Below, in pieces: positions 1 to 6,934 of a stretch of DNA of 7,491 bases (positions within the stretch are counted from its first letter, which is position 1; every line of letters begins with the position of its first letter). The stretch comes from Desulfobulbaceae bacterium UBA2276 (lineage in GTDB: Bacteria > Desulfobacterota > Desulfobulbia > Desulfobulbales > Desulfocapsaceae), in the NCBI GenBank assembly GCA_002347085.1, contig DDWW01000012.1:1-7491 (forward strand), written 5' to 3'. The position numbers and the translations under genes are program-made. The notes under the pieces were generated by a model. That model was not told the DNA's origin, searched no databases, and worked only from the letters and a program-made list of their open reading frames with translations.

Positions 1-1286
1 ATTATGTCAAGATTGACCGCCATTTTATTGATAAGCTCGATCGTTCCCCCTTTAAATATAACCTGGTGGATGCCATGGCCACAGTCTGCCATAAGCTTGG
101 CATTACGGTGATTGCCGAGGGGATTGAGCGTCAGGAAGAACTGGAGATTGTTTCCCGTCTGGGGATTGACCTGTTTCAGGGATATTATCTTGAGCGGCCC
201 GGGGCCGGGTTGTCGGATAGGTGCATGGACATTTCCGGTCAACGAAGTGATGTCTATGATTGCCCAAGTTCGCTGATTTCTACCGGTATGATCGGTGAGA
301 TCTGTCAGCCGGTGGAAGCTATTGCCCCAACTGACCAGGTGATGACGGCATTTAAGCGATTTCGCGCCAATAATAATCTGCAAGGTGTGCCGGTGGTCGA
401 GAACGAGCGGGTGCTGGGGATCCTGGCCCGCATGCGTTTTCTGGAACAACACATGATCGGCCCCCATGGGTTCGGCTATGCCTTGTCGCAACGACAGACG
501 ATCAAAGATTTACTGGAGCCTGATTTCTTAGTGGTCGAGGCCACCACTCCGGTGGAGGAGGTGGCTGGTATGATCAAGGGGCGGCGTGGTGTGTCTTTGT
601 ATGATGATCTTTGTGTCAGCCAGAATGGTAAATACTTGGGGACGGTTGCCATCTCGTCTTTGCTGGAGGCCGTTACCAGGAAAACCGTCCAGTTGGCGCG
701 AGGGGCCAGCCCGCTTACGGGACTGCCCGGCAATGAGTTTATTCATCGCACGGTAGATAGTCTTATTGAGCAGAAGGTAAGCTTTGATGTCTGCTATCTG
801 GATCTTGATGATTTTAAGCCCTATAACGACTACTACGGCTTTGAAAAAGGCGATATGGTGATCAAAAGGGTGGCCCAACTTATTACCGATGTGGTGCAAC
901 CAGACGGAAGGAACGACCGCTTTCGTTTTGTCGGCCATATCGGTGGCGATGATTTTATTGTCATCAGCCGCCCGCAATCTTCTTATCAGCTTTGTCAGCA
1001 GATTATTGACGGCCTGCAGCACTTATTGCCTGAATTCCATGGACAGCAGGAGTTTCTCAAGGGTTGTTATCAAGCTACCGACCGACAGGGGGAAACTCGT
1101 TGCTTCTCCTTGCTGGCCATTTCTATTGGTATCGTCGGCACCGAAGATTGCACGGTAGGTTCATACGGAGAGCTGGCCTTTCAGGCCTCGGGGGTCAAAC
1201 GGGCGGCCAAGAAGCAAAAGGGCTCCTCGATTTTCATGAACAGAAGAAGTCGAATGGAAACCTTGATTCCCCGTGTAGCGGCGTAA
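1..1286 (+). CDS. c-di-GMP signalling protein, EAL-CBS-GGDEF (5' end outside window)
   Basis: The reading frame is open from position 3, so the gene starts upstream; the GTG at 66 lies inside the EAL domain and is not a real start. Visible in order: the end of an EAL phosphodiesterase domain (YVKID with its lysine at 3-17; VIAEGIE at 108-128; FQGYYLERP shortly after), a CBS-domain pair (about 280-700), and a GGDEF domain (SPLTGLPGN near 706-732; YLDLDDFKPYNDYYG; GGDDF at 942-956). By family knowledge EAL hydrolyses c-di-GMP, GGDEF makes it and CBS pairs bind nucleotides. The order is reversed from the common GGDEF-EAL layout. The signature is GGDDF rather than GG(D/E)EF, and no RxxD inhibitory site precedes it. 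The visible EAL residues look intact, so net phosphodiesterase activity is possible, but the DFG-type motif lies outside the window. It ends 77 bp before the MCP gene on the same strand. Confidence 0.93.
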   Translation, partial: YVKIDRHFIDKLDRSPFKYNLVDAMATVCHKLGITVIAEGIERQEELEIVSRLGIDLFQGYYLERPGAGLSDRCMDISGQRSDVYDCPSSLISTGMIGEICQPVEAIAPTDQVMTAFKRFRANNNLQGVPVVENERVLGILARMRFLEQHMIGPHGFGYALSQRQTIKDLLEPDFLVVEATTPVEEVAGMIKGRRGVSLYDDLCVSQNGKYLGTVAISSLLEAVTRKTVQLARGASPLTGLPGNEFIHRTVDSLIEQKVSFDVCYLDLDDFKPYNDYYGFEKGDMVIKRVAQLITDVVQPDGRNDRFRFVGHIGGDDFIVISRPQSSYQLCQQIIDGLQHLLPEFHGQQEFLKGCYQATDRQGETRCFSLLAISIGIVGTEDCTVGSYGELAFQASGVKRAAKKQKGSSIFMNRRSRMETLIPRVAA

Positions 1287-1363
1287 TGAGTGTTGAATTA
1301 CTTACTCAATGGATCCCGAATCAAGCATGTTGAGGGATTATTTTGTTGTCTGGAGAAGAGAGT

Positions 1364-3532
1364 ATGCAAAGTGGAATTGGAAGCAAGTTGGTCCTGTCGT
1401 TTCTGGGGATCGCACTGATCGGTTTGATTGGCGGTGCTTTTGGTTATTATGGGCTCTCCAGCAGCGAAAAAGCCATTCATGAAATTGGCAGTGTTCGTCT
1501 GCCGGGTGTGGAAAATCTGCTGATTATCGCCAAGGAGGCCGAAACCATTGGCGGTAGTCTGCGTGCCCTCAGCATTGCCGGTCTCGATGAGGCCAGCCGC
1601 AAACGTCAATACGCGAATATCCAGGAGGCCCGCGTCCGTTATCAGGCAGCTTGGGCCCTTTATGCATCTCTGCTGCAAACCGATGACGAGGCTATGCTCT
1701 GGAAGCAGTTTGTTCCTGCCTGGACCGCCTGGCAACAGACAACGGATCAATACCTGGAGTTGAGTCGGCAAATTGACAGCAATGGTATCGTTGATCCCGA
1801 GCAACTTGGCCGTCAGCTCGAACAGTTCACCAAAGATCATTATGTGCTGGCCCTGCGCGTTGTCGAAATGCTTTTTCTGAATGGTCCGGTTTTTTCAGGG
1901 GGGGATGATGACGCTGCCTGCAGTGCCGGACAGTGGATGGCTGCGTATCAAACGACGAATGATGATCTGCTGGTCAACATGGCAAGTATAAGGTCAAAGC
2001 ACGTCCAGTTTCATCAATATATCAAAACGATCAAGCAGCTTAAAAGTGACGGTAAACATGAGGAGGCTATGGAGCTGTATACAAAAGATCTGGCTCCCCT
2101 TATGGAAAATACCTTCGCCTATTTTAAGATAATGAATCTTGTGGCCAAAGATTCAATTGCCCTGGTAGATCAGGGCAAGGCCCTCTTGCTTGGGGTTTCG
2201 ACCGAACATCAGGTGAAGGCGATTGCCTTACTTGAAAAGATTGTGCATCTCAATCAGGGGGCAGCGGCAGAGATCTCAAGGCAGGCGGTTCAGCAGACGG
2301 CGTTGTTGAAGATGCTGACCTTGCTTGCCGTTGGCCTGGGCGTGGTTGTTTCCATTATTGTCGGGATCTTGAGCAGCCGAGCTCTGGCCTTCCCCCTGGG
2401 GCGAGTCTCGGCCCAGTTGCAAAACATGGCCCAAGGTGATTTTTCGATAGAGGCCAACGAGAAAGATTGCAGGCGCGATGATGAGATAGGGGCCCTTGCG
2501 CAAGCCGCTGAAGCTCTGACCGTCAGTATGTGTAATGTTCTTGGTAATATCCATACTGGTATCGGGACGCTCACCGCGTCGTCTTCGGGGCTTGCGGTTA
2601 TTTCTGGTCAATTGGAAACAAGCGTGTTGGAGATGTCGGGTCGGACGAGGAATGTGGCGGTTATTTCTGATGAATTCAGTGCTAATTCCCGATCTGTAGC
2701 AGCAGGTATTGAACAGGCCACGACCAATCTCTCCACGGTGGCCTTGTCCACTGAACAGATGAGTGCGACTATCTCCGAGATTGCCGGTAGTGCTGAACAT
2801 GTGCGGACTATCAGTGATGAGGCCGCCCGCCAGGCTGACGCGGTCACGGCCATGATGAAAAATCTCGGACTTGCGGCCCAGGAGATCGGCCAGGTTACCG
2901 AAACGATCTCGACTATTTCGGAACAGACGAATCTGCTGGCCTTGAATGCCACTATTGAGGCGGCCCGAGCCGGGGAGGCTGGCCGGGGTTTTGCGGTGGT
3001 GGCTAATGAAATCAAAGAGCTGTCACGTCAGACCTCAGGGGCCACCCATGATATTCGTGACCGGATCAATGCCATCCGCTCTTCGACCAAGAGTGCCATG
3101 CACGATATTGACCGGATTGCCGAGGTGATCAAGTCGGTTAATGAGATCATCCCGCAGATGGCGGCGGCCATAGAAGAGCAATCGGTGGTGACTCGGGACG
3201 TGGCCGCCAATATTGCCCAGGCTACCACCGGCGCGATTGAGAGCAACGAGAAGGTTATGCAGACGGTTCAAGCATCTGCGGATGTGGCTAATGATATTGC
3301 CACGATCAGCGAGACCGTTGCCGGAATCCAGGTCGAGAGTGATCAGGTTCAGCACCGAGCCATTGAGATGTTGACCTTGGCCGAACAATTGACGACCACA
3401 GTATCCCACTTTAAGGTGTGTAGAGAACAAACAGCGGTGCGGGAGGATGTTGAGCCCAATACAGAGCTGGTGTTCAAAAAAAGATCAGCAAAGAGGGATG
3501 GTTTTATGGATGCGGTGCCCGCGGCAGCATGA
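1364..3532 (+). CDS. methyl-accepting chemotaxis protein with large periplasmic helical sensor
   Basis: A 722-residue chemoreceptor. TM1 is at about residues 8-30. The periplasmic region (31-315) begins with a four-helix-bundle-like LPGVENLL segment and continues with a His/Cys segment (H159, C186 in CSAGQW, H213 and H217). TM2 is at about 315-340, followed by a HAMP domain (to about 395) and a long coiled-coil signalling domain. The conserved hairpin tip that contacts CheA/CheW is at 520-557 (EQTNLLALNATIEAARAGEA onward). By family knowledge it controls a CheA pathway by methylation of its cytoplasmic helices. The C-terminal tail shows no NWETF-type CheR tether. The start was chosen at ATG 1364 because GGAG (1352-1355) sits 8 nt before it; the in-frame TTG codons at 1343 and 1346 lie ahead of that ribosome site. 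The ligand is unknown. It follows the c-di-GMP gene and may be co-transcribed with it. Confidence 0.95.
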   Translation: MQSGIGSKLVLSFLGIALIGLIGGAFGYYGLSSSEKAIHEIGSVRLPGVENLLIIAKEAETIGGSLRALSIAGLDEASRKRQYANIQEARVRYQAAWALYASLLQTDDEAMLWKQFVPAWTAWQQTTDQYLELSRQIDSNGIVDPEQLGRQLEQFTKDHYVLALRVVEMLFLNGPVFSGGDDDAACSAGQWMAAYQTTNDDLLVNMASIRSKHVQFHQYIKTIKQLKSDGKHEEAMELYTKDLAPLMENTFAYFKIMNLVAKDSIALVDQGKALLLGVSTEHQVKAIALLEKIVHLNQGAAAEISRQAVQQTALLKMLTLLAVGLGVVVSIIVGILSSRALAFPLGRVSAQLQNMAQGDFSIEANEKDCRRDDEIGALAQAAEALTVSMCNVLGNIHTGIGTLTASSSGLAVISGQLETSVLEMSGRTRNVAVISDEFSANSRSVAAGIEQATTNLSTVALSTEQMSATISEIAGSAEHVRTISDEAARQADAVTAMMKNLGLAAQEIGQVTETISTISEQTNLLALNATIEAARAGEAGRGFAVVANEIKELSRQTSGATHDIRDRINAIRSSTKSAMHDIDRIAEVIKSVNEIIPQMAAAIEEQSVVTRDVAANIAQATTGAIESNEKVMQTVQASADVANDIATISETVAGIQVESDQVQHRAIEMLTLAEQLTTTVSHFKVCREQTAVREDVEPNTELVFKKRSAKRDGFMDAVPAAA

Positions 3533-3606
3533 AATAAATCCCCCTGAATAATTCCCCGTTCTCAAAAGAGGCGGCTTGCCAAGTGATGAGTTCGTCTTTG
3601 CTGAAG

Positions 3607-5835
3607 TCACCCCAGCAGGCGGCCGATCTGATAGACGGCGGCGGCCAGGAGGAAGGCAAAGGTTGTGTTGAAGGAGATTGAAAACAAGGCCCAGCCCCAG
3701 TGTCCGGCCTCTCTGGCAATACAGACGACGGTGACAAAACAGGGGGCGTAGAACATGATGAAGATCAGGGCTGACACTGCTACCACTTTGTTCCAGTTGG
3801 GGTCACGGGTCAGCCGCTGGCCCAAGGAATCGGATGCGTCGGCCTCTACCTTGCCCATGGAGTAAGCGGTTCCCAGGGTGGAGATGATTACCTCTTTGGC
3901 CGCGAGTCCGCCGACCAGGGCGATATTGGTGCGCCAGTCAAAGCCGGCCAGTCTGGAGACGGGTTCCAGGGCGATGCCAATCCGGCCGGCTATGGAGCTG
4001 CGCAAGGCCTGTTCAGACTCTTGATCGTTAATGGCGGCGAGCTGCCGGCGGAGAGTCCGGGCACTCTCTGAGACTTCTTCTTTTTCCGATTGACTCTCGC
4101 TAACGATCTCAGAGGCAAAGGGAGAGATCGCGGCCCGGCGCTGTTGTTCAAAGCCGGCCATTTTCGCTGCCGGCAGTCCGGGATAGGTCATCATGGCCCA
4201 GAGGAGGATGGAGATGCCCAGAATGACGGTACCGGCCTTTTTGATGTACTGCCAGGTGCGCTCCCAGGTGTGGATGGCAAGGCCGCGCAGGGTGGGGAAG
4301 CGGTAGGGCGGCAGCTCCATGACAAAGGGCGTGGCCGGGCCCCTCAGTACGGTTGTCCGTAGCAACTTGGCGGCCAGGAGGGCGACCATCCAGGAAAGCA
4401 TGGTGAAGAGAAACATGTAGATGGCCTTGTGGTCGCTGAAAAAGGCGCCGATGAGGAGGGCGATAACCGGCACCTTGGCCCCGCAGTTCATGAAGGGGAC
4501 GGTGAGCAGGGTGGCCATCCGTTCCTTGGGAGAACGCAGGGTGCGGGTGGCCATGACCCCAGGCACAGCACAGCCTCCGGCGATCCCGCCCGAGACGATA
4601 AAGGGCATGACCGAGGAGCCGTGCAGGCCAAAGATCCGAAAAATACGATCCATCATGAAGGCGACCCGGGCCAGGTAGCCCGAGTCTTCAAGGACGGCAA
4701 TCCCCAGAAACATGAACATGATTAAAGGGACAAAACCCAGCACTCCGCCCATGCCGTTGATCACCCCGGAAACAATCATCGATTTAACCGGGCCGTCGGG
4801 CAGGAGAGATTTCGCCTGATCGCCTATCAAACCAAAGAGCGACTCCAGCCAGGCGACCGGAAGCTCGCTTGCGGTAAAGGTGAACTGGTAGAGGCCAAAA
4901 AGGACCAGCAACATGATGGCTGGTCCCAGAAGACGATTGGTCAGGACCTTGTCGATCTTGTCCGAGGTGTAAAGTCGGTCGGTGTCGAAGGTATGGGTCT
5001 GCACCCCCTGGCGAAGAATGGATTTGATAAAACCATAGCGATGATCGGCGATGATCGCTTCCGGGTAGGCATCCATGGTTTTCAAGAGATGATCAGAGAC
5101 TTGGGTCACCTTTTCTTCCAAGCGGGCGGCGGTGGCACTGTCGTCTTCTTGACCCTTCTGCAGGATCTGATCATCATGTTCCAGATATTTGATGGCGGTG
5201 AAACGGGCAGGGTAGGTATGGGTCAGAAAATTATTTTCGGAAATGATGGTGATGAGCTCCATGATGGCCGCGTCCAGATCTTCGCCATACGAGATGTCAC
5301 GGGGCTGCCATGGCTTTTCTGCCAGCATGATGGCCTGGTCGATCAGTGCGGAGGCACCCTGCCCGGAGCGGGCGATGATCGGCGCTACAGGTACTCCCAG
5401 GAGTTCAGCTAATTTCTCGACCTTGATCTCAATACCGCGATCTTTGGCCACATCAACCATGTTGAGGGCGATGATCAGCGGGCAGCCCAATTCGAGAAAC
5501 TGGGTGCTCAGATAGAGATTGCGCTCCAGATTGGAGGCGTCAACGATATTGATTACCACCTGAGGTTTCGCATTGACCAGATACTCCCTGGTTACCACTT
5601 CTTCCACTGAATAGGCGGTCAGGGAATAGGTGCCGGGCAGGTCGGTGAGGGTGATTCTCTGATTGTCTTCCTGTATATTTCCTTGATTTTTATGAGTAAA
5701 ATCCCCCTCTTTGTAGTCAACGGTGATTCCGGGGTAGTTTCCCACATGTTGTCTGGCCCCGGTCAGGGTGTTGAACAGGGTCGTCTTGCCGGCATTGGGG
5801 TTACCGACAAGGGCCATGCGGATATTCTGGTTCAT
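3607..5835 (-). CDS. feoB: ferrous iron transporter FeoB
   Basis: A 742-residue inner-membrane Fe(II) importer of ordinary FeoB length. The N-terminal GTPase domain shows G1 GNPNAGKT (residues 11-18), switch I NYPGITVD (33-40, with Thr38), G3 DLPG (65-68), G4 NMVD (125-128) and a weak G5 near IARSGQG. A helical GDI-like region follows, then the membrane core with two Gate-like repeats. Conserved cysteines appear in GGIAGGCAVPG, FMNCGAKVP and YAPCFVTVVC. A soluble loop of about 80 residues (551-632) precedes GFDWRTNIALVGGLAAKEV. ATG 5835 overlaps the stop of the upstream cysteine-rich gene as ATGA, which suggests translational coupling; GAGGG lies about 9 nt before the ATG. The gene converges on the MCP gene, 74 bp away, with no clear terminator in the gap. 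No FeoC-like gene follows. Confidence 0.98.
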   Translation of the reverse strand: MNQNIRMALVGNPNAGKTTLFNTLTGARQHVGNYPGITVDYKEGDFTHKNQGNIQEDNQRITLTDLPGTYSLTAYSVEEVVTREYLVNAKPQVVINIVDASNLERNLYLSTQFLELGCPLIIALNMVDVAKDRGIEIKVEKLAELLGVPVAPIIARSGQGASALIDQAIMLAEKPWQPRDISYGEDLDAAIMELITIISENNFLTHTYPARFTAIKYLEHDDQILQKGQEDDSATAARLEEKVTQVSDHLLKTMDAYPEAIIADHRYGFIKSILRQGVQTHTFDTDRLYTSDKIDKVLTNRLLGPAIMLLVLFGLYQFTFTASELPVAWLESLFGLIGDQAKSLLPDGPVKSMIVSGVINGMGGVLGFVPLIMFMFLGIAVLEDSGYLARVAFMMDRIFRIFGLHGSSVMPFIVSGGIAGGCAVPGVMATRTLRSPKERMATLLTVPFMNCGAKVPVIALLIGAFFSDHKAIYMFLFTMLSWMVALLAAKLLRTTVLRGPATPFVMELPPYRFPTLRGLAIHTWERTWQYIKKAGTVILGISILLWAMMTYPGLPAAKMAGFEQQRRAAISPFASEIVSESQSEKEEVSESARTLRRQLAAINDQESEQALRSSIAGRIGIALEPVSRLAGFDWRTNIALVGGLAAKEVIISTLGTAYSMGKVEADASDSLGQRLTRDPNWNKVVAVSALIFIMFYAPCFVTVVCIAREAGHWGWALFSISFNTTFAFLLAAAVYQIGRLLG

Positions 5836-6041
5836 CTGTCAGCACCCTCTTTTTCCGGGGGGTGAACAGGCCCGCAACCCTGAGGAGAATTGCCCTGAGA
5901 AGAACAGCCGGAGCAACCACAAGCACAGCTCAGCTTTCCTTTTTTGGGATCAATTGTATTCTTGAATTGTTGTAAGAGTCGTCTGCCAATAAAAAAAAGA
6001 CAGAGGATAAGAATAAGGGCGATTGCGAAGGATTGCCACAT
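5832..6041 (-). CDS. small cysteine-rich membrane protein, FeoB-associated type
   Basis: A 69-residue protein. A single hydrophobic helix at about residues 3-20 (AIALILILCLFFIG) is followed by a basic stretch (RRLLQQFKNTIDPKKGK) and then a cysteine cluster CACGCSGC with a fifth Cys in QGCG. The tail is Pro- and charge-rich. This matches the architecture of the FeoB-associated Cys-rich membrane proteins found next to feoB in many bacteria; their role is not firmly known, and passing or sensing Fe(II) or an Fe-S cluster is a common suggestion. The basic residues after the helix imply a cytoplasmic Cys domain by the positive-inside rule. GAGG about 6 nt upstream supports ATG 6041. Its stop overlaps the feoB start by 4 nt, so the two are probably made together. 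It sits before feoB rather than after it. Confidence 0.8.
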   Translation of the reverse strand: MWQSFAIALILILCLFFIGRRLLQQFKNTIDPKKGKLSCACGCSGCSSQGNSPQGCGPVHPPEKEGADR

Positions 6042-6080
6042 GATATGCCTCGGTATTGCTCGGATTGATAGTGTTAGGAG

Positions 6081-6096
6081 ACCCTAAATAGAGGGT
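6081..6096. promoter_or_regulatory. inverted repeat ACCCT-6-AGGGT ahead of the Cys-rich gene/feoB
   Basis: A perfect 5-bp inverted repeat with a 6-nt AT-rich centre, just downstream (in transcription order) of the terminator at 6100-6122 and about 40 bp before the start of the Cys-rich gene. A TTGGCA sequence (- strand, 6102-6097; 5 of 6 to the -35 consensus) precedes it, but no good -10 is seen at standard spacing. It could be an operator or a short RNA hairpin in the leader; the function is not established. Confidence 0.35.
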
Positions 6097-6099
6097 GCC

Positions 6100-6122
6100 A
6101 AAAAAAAGCCACATCCGGCTTT
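6100..6122 (-). terminator. intrinsic terminator between the second feoA-type gene and feoB
   Basis: On the - strand the sequence reads AAAGCC-GGATGT-GGCTTT and runs straight into a T tract (eight T in all, 6107-6100). It begins 10 nt after the stop codon of the FeoA-like gene. Stem plus U-tract is the standard rho-independent form. It would end or reduce transcripts of the two feoA genes before the Cys-rich gene and feoB, so feoB needs read-through or its own promoter. Confidence 0.75.
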
Positions 6123-6131
6123 GGTTGTTGT

Positions 6132-6443
6132 TTATGCCTTTGTCACCAGAATATTCTTGGTTGTATTGCTGTCAAGGCTGAGGGTGGCACCTTGGAGTTT
6201 CAACAGGCATTGCGAACCGTTCTCAGGGCAGATCAGTTCAACCTCTTCTCCGGGATAAACCCCCAGTGATGCCATGCGGGCGCAAAGTTTTCTGTCTCCA
6301 GTGACCTTGCAGATCTTTATCCGTCCAGATCGACAGGAGTCTGAAAGGGGAGCAATCTGCTTGGGACAATATGGTTGCCGCACGCAGTTTTTTACCTTGT
6401 CAGCAAGGCAGGCGCATTTTTGATGGAGTGTTTTAAAGGTCAT
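6132..6443 (-). CDS. FeoA-domain protein with cysteine-rich N-terminal extension
   Basis: A 103-residue protein. The C-terminal two-thirds (from about residue 31) is a FeoA/SH3-like domain: PLSDSCRSG, then LCARMASLGVYPGEEVELI, then a closing LQGATLSL strand pair. The first 37 residues are an extension with Cys10, Cys12, Cys20, Cys26 and Cys37, and more Cys follow at 45 and 54. FeoA proteins are usually about 75-80 residues without this. By family knowledge FeoA is a small cytosolic partner of FeoB; the Cys-rich head suggests metal or Fe-S binding (inference), perhaps doing what FeoC does elsewhere. The start was chosen at ATG 6443 because GGAG lies 7 nt upstream; the in-frame ATG at 6482 and TTG at 6497 lack such a site. 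It is the second of two feoA-type genes, 100 bp after the first and directly before an intrinsic terminator. Confidence 0.88.
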   Translation of the reverse strand: MTFKTLHQKCACLADKVKNCVRQPYCPKQIAPLSDSCRSGRIKICKVTGDRKLCARMASLGVYPGEEVELICPENGSQCLLKLQGATLSLDSNTTKNILVTKA

Positions 6444-6483
6444 AGCTTGGCTCCTTTGGTTTTCTTTGTTCAAGAAAGCCATG

Positions 6484-6514
6484 TTTAGGTACACCAAACA
6501 TTAAGCCCTGTCAA
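6484..6514 (-). promoter_or_regulatory. possible internal promoter with AGGT/ACC metal-regulator-like operator
   Basis: In the gap between the two feoA genes, the - strand carries a perfect TTGACA (6514-6509). At 17-bp spacing the -10 would be TACCTA (6491-6486), a poor match. Overlapping the spacer and -10, the + strand reads TTTAGGTACACCAAAC (6484-6499), an imperfect dyad TTxGGT-AC-ACCxAA. AGGT/ACC half-sites resemble DtxR/IdeR/MntR-family operators, and the position would suit repression. The weak -10 and one mismatched pair keep this tentative. Confidence 0.35.
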
Positions 6515-6543
6515 TATTTTTTCAAGGTGTCTTCAGGGCGTTT

Positions 6544-6786
6544 TCAGTCATTGGCATCGATGGTGACGGTGATATGCTCGGCCTCATTGTTGCGCAGGGT
6601 AAGGACTCCTCCCATTACCCGCAGGGCTACCGGATCATAGAGAGGAGCCCGCCCCTGGATGGTTATTTTTGTGCCGGGCACCAGGCCCATCTCTCGCATC
6701 CTGAGGCCAAGTTCGCCGCCGGTCTTAATGGCGAAAATGATCCCGGATTGATCTTTTTTCATCTGTCGCAGGTTGATTTCTGGCAT
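6544..6786 (-). CDS. feoA: ferrous iron transport protein FeoA
   Basis: An 80-residue protein, the normal length for a stand-alone FeoA. It has the family's SH3-like pattern: INLRQMKKDQSG, then GLRMREMGLVPGTKITIQGR, then DPVALRVMGGVLTLRNNEA and a final VTI strand. By family knowledge FeoA is a small cytosolic protein needed for FeoB-dependent Fe(II) uptake, probably acting on the GTPase domain or the assembly of FeoB. GGAG 7 nt before ATG 6786 supports the start. It is the first gene of the cluster, about 55 nt downstream of the predicted transcription start from the promoter at 6849-6877. Unlike the second FeoA-type protein it contains no cysteine at all. Confidence 0.93.
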   Translation of the reverse strand: MPEINLRQMKKDQSGIIFAIKTGGELGLRMREMGLVPGTKITIQGRAPLYDPVALRVMGGVLTLRNNEAEHITVTIDAND

Positions 6787-6848
6787 ATTCTTTCTCCAGC
6801 TATTTGTTTATGGGATGGGGGGGATTGCGGTCAGAGGTGCAGAGTCTT

Positions 6849-6877
6849 TTTGTAGCCATCCCTTCGGAGGATGTCAA
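6849..6877 (-). promoter_or_regulatory. feo operon promoter (sigma-70 type)
   Basis: The - strand shows TTGACA (6877-6872), a 17-bp spacer, and TACAAA (6854-6849; 4 of 6 to TATAAT). The transcription start would be near 6842, leaving a leader of about 55 nt before the feoA ATG with its GGAG site. This is the best sigma-70-like element in the region and is placed correctly for the feo genes. Confidence 0.6.
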
Positions 6878-6878
6878 G

Positions 6879-6897
6879 ATCTCTGATTCTCATTTGC
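6879..6897 (-). promoter_or_regulatory. Fur-like site upstream of the feo promoter
   Basis: The - strand core AATGAGAATCA (6894-6884) matches the centre of the Fur box consensus (AATGATAATCA) at 10 of 11 positions, and the full 19-mer matches at about 11 of 19. It adjoins the -35 element on its upstream side. Fur control of feo is well established in general; here the right half-site is poor, so the call is moderate. Confidence 0.4.
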
Positions 6898-6934
6898 CTG
6901 TAAATCGTGATCTTTGTCGCTGCCCGCCTGGCCT

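Noticed and set aside
1343..1363. TTG starts that would extend the MCP by seven residues
   Set aside because: The GGAG ribosome site lies between these codons and ATG 1364, and it is correctly spaced only for the ATG.
1298..1840. 180-residue antisense open frame under the MCP gene
   Set aside because: It lies opposite a clear MCP coding region, has no ribosome site and no recognisable fold. The same applies to the antisense frames at 528-1022, 2276-2800, 2608-3015 and 3035-3430.
3533..3606. Terminator between the convergent MCP and feoB genes
   Set aside because: I found no stem-loop with a T tract on either strand in this 74-bp gap.
6444..6497. 18-residue N-terminal extension of the second FeoA-type protein
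   Set aside because: Its ATG (6482) and TTG (6497) starts have no ribosome site, while ATG 6443 has a strong one; the extension also overlaps the possible promoter and operator.
6505..6539. GCCCTG/CAGGGC inverted repeat between the two feoA genes as a terminator
   Set aside because: The 6-bp stem has a 23-nt loop and no T tract follows on either strand, so it is too weak to call.
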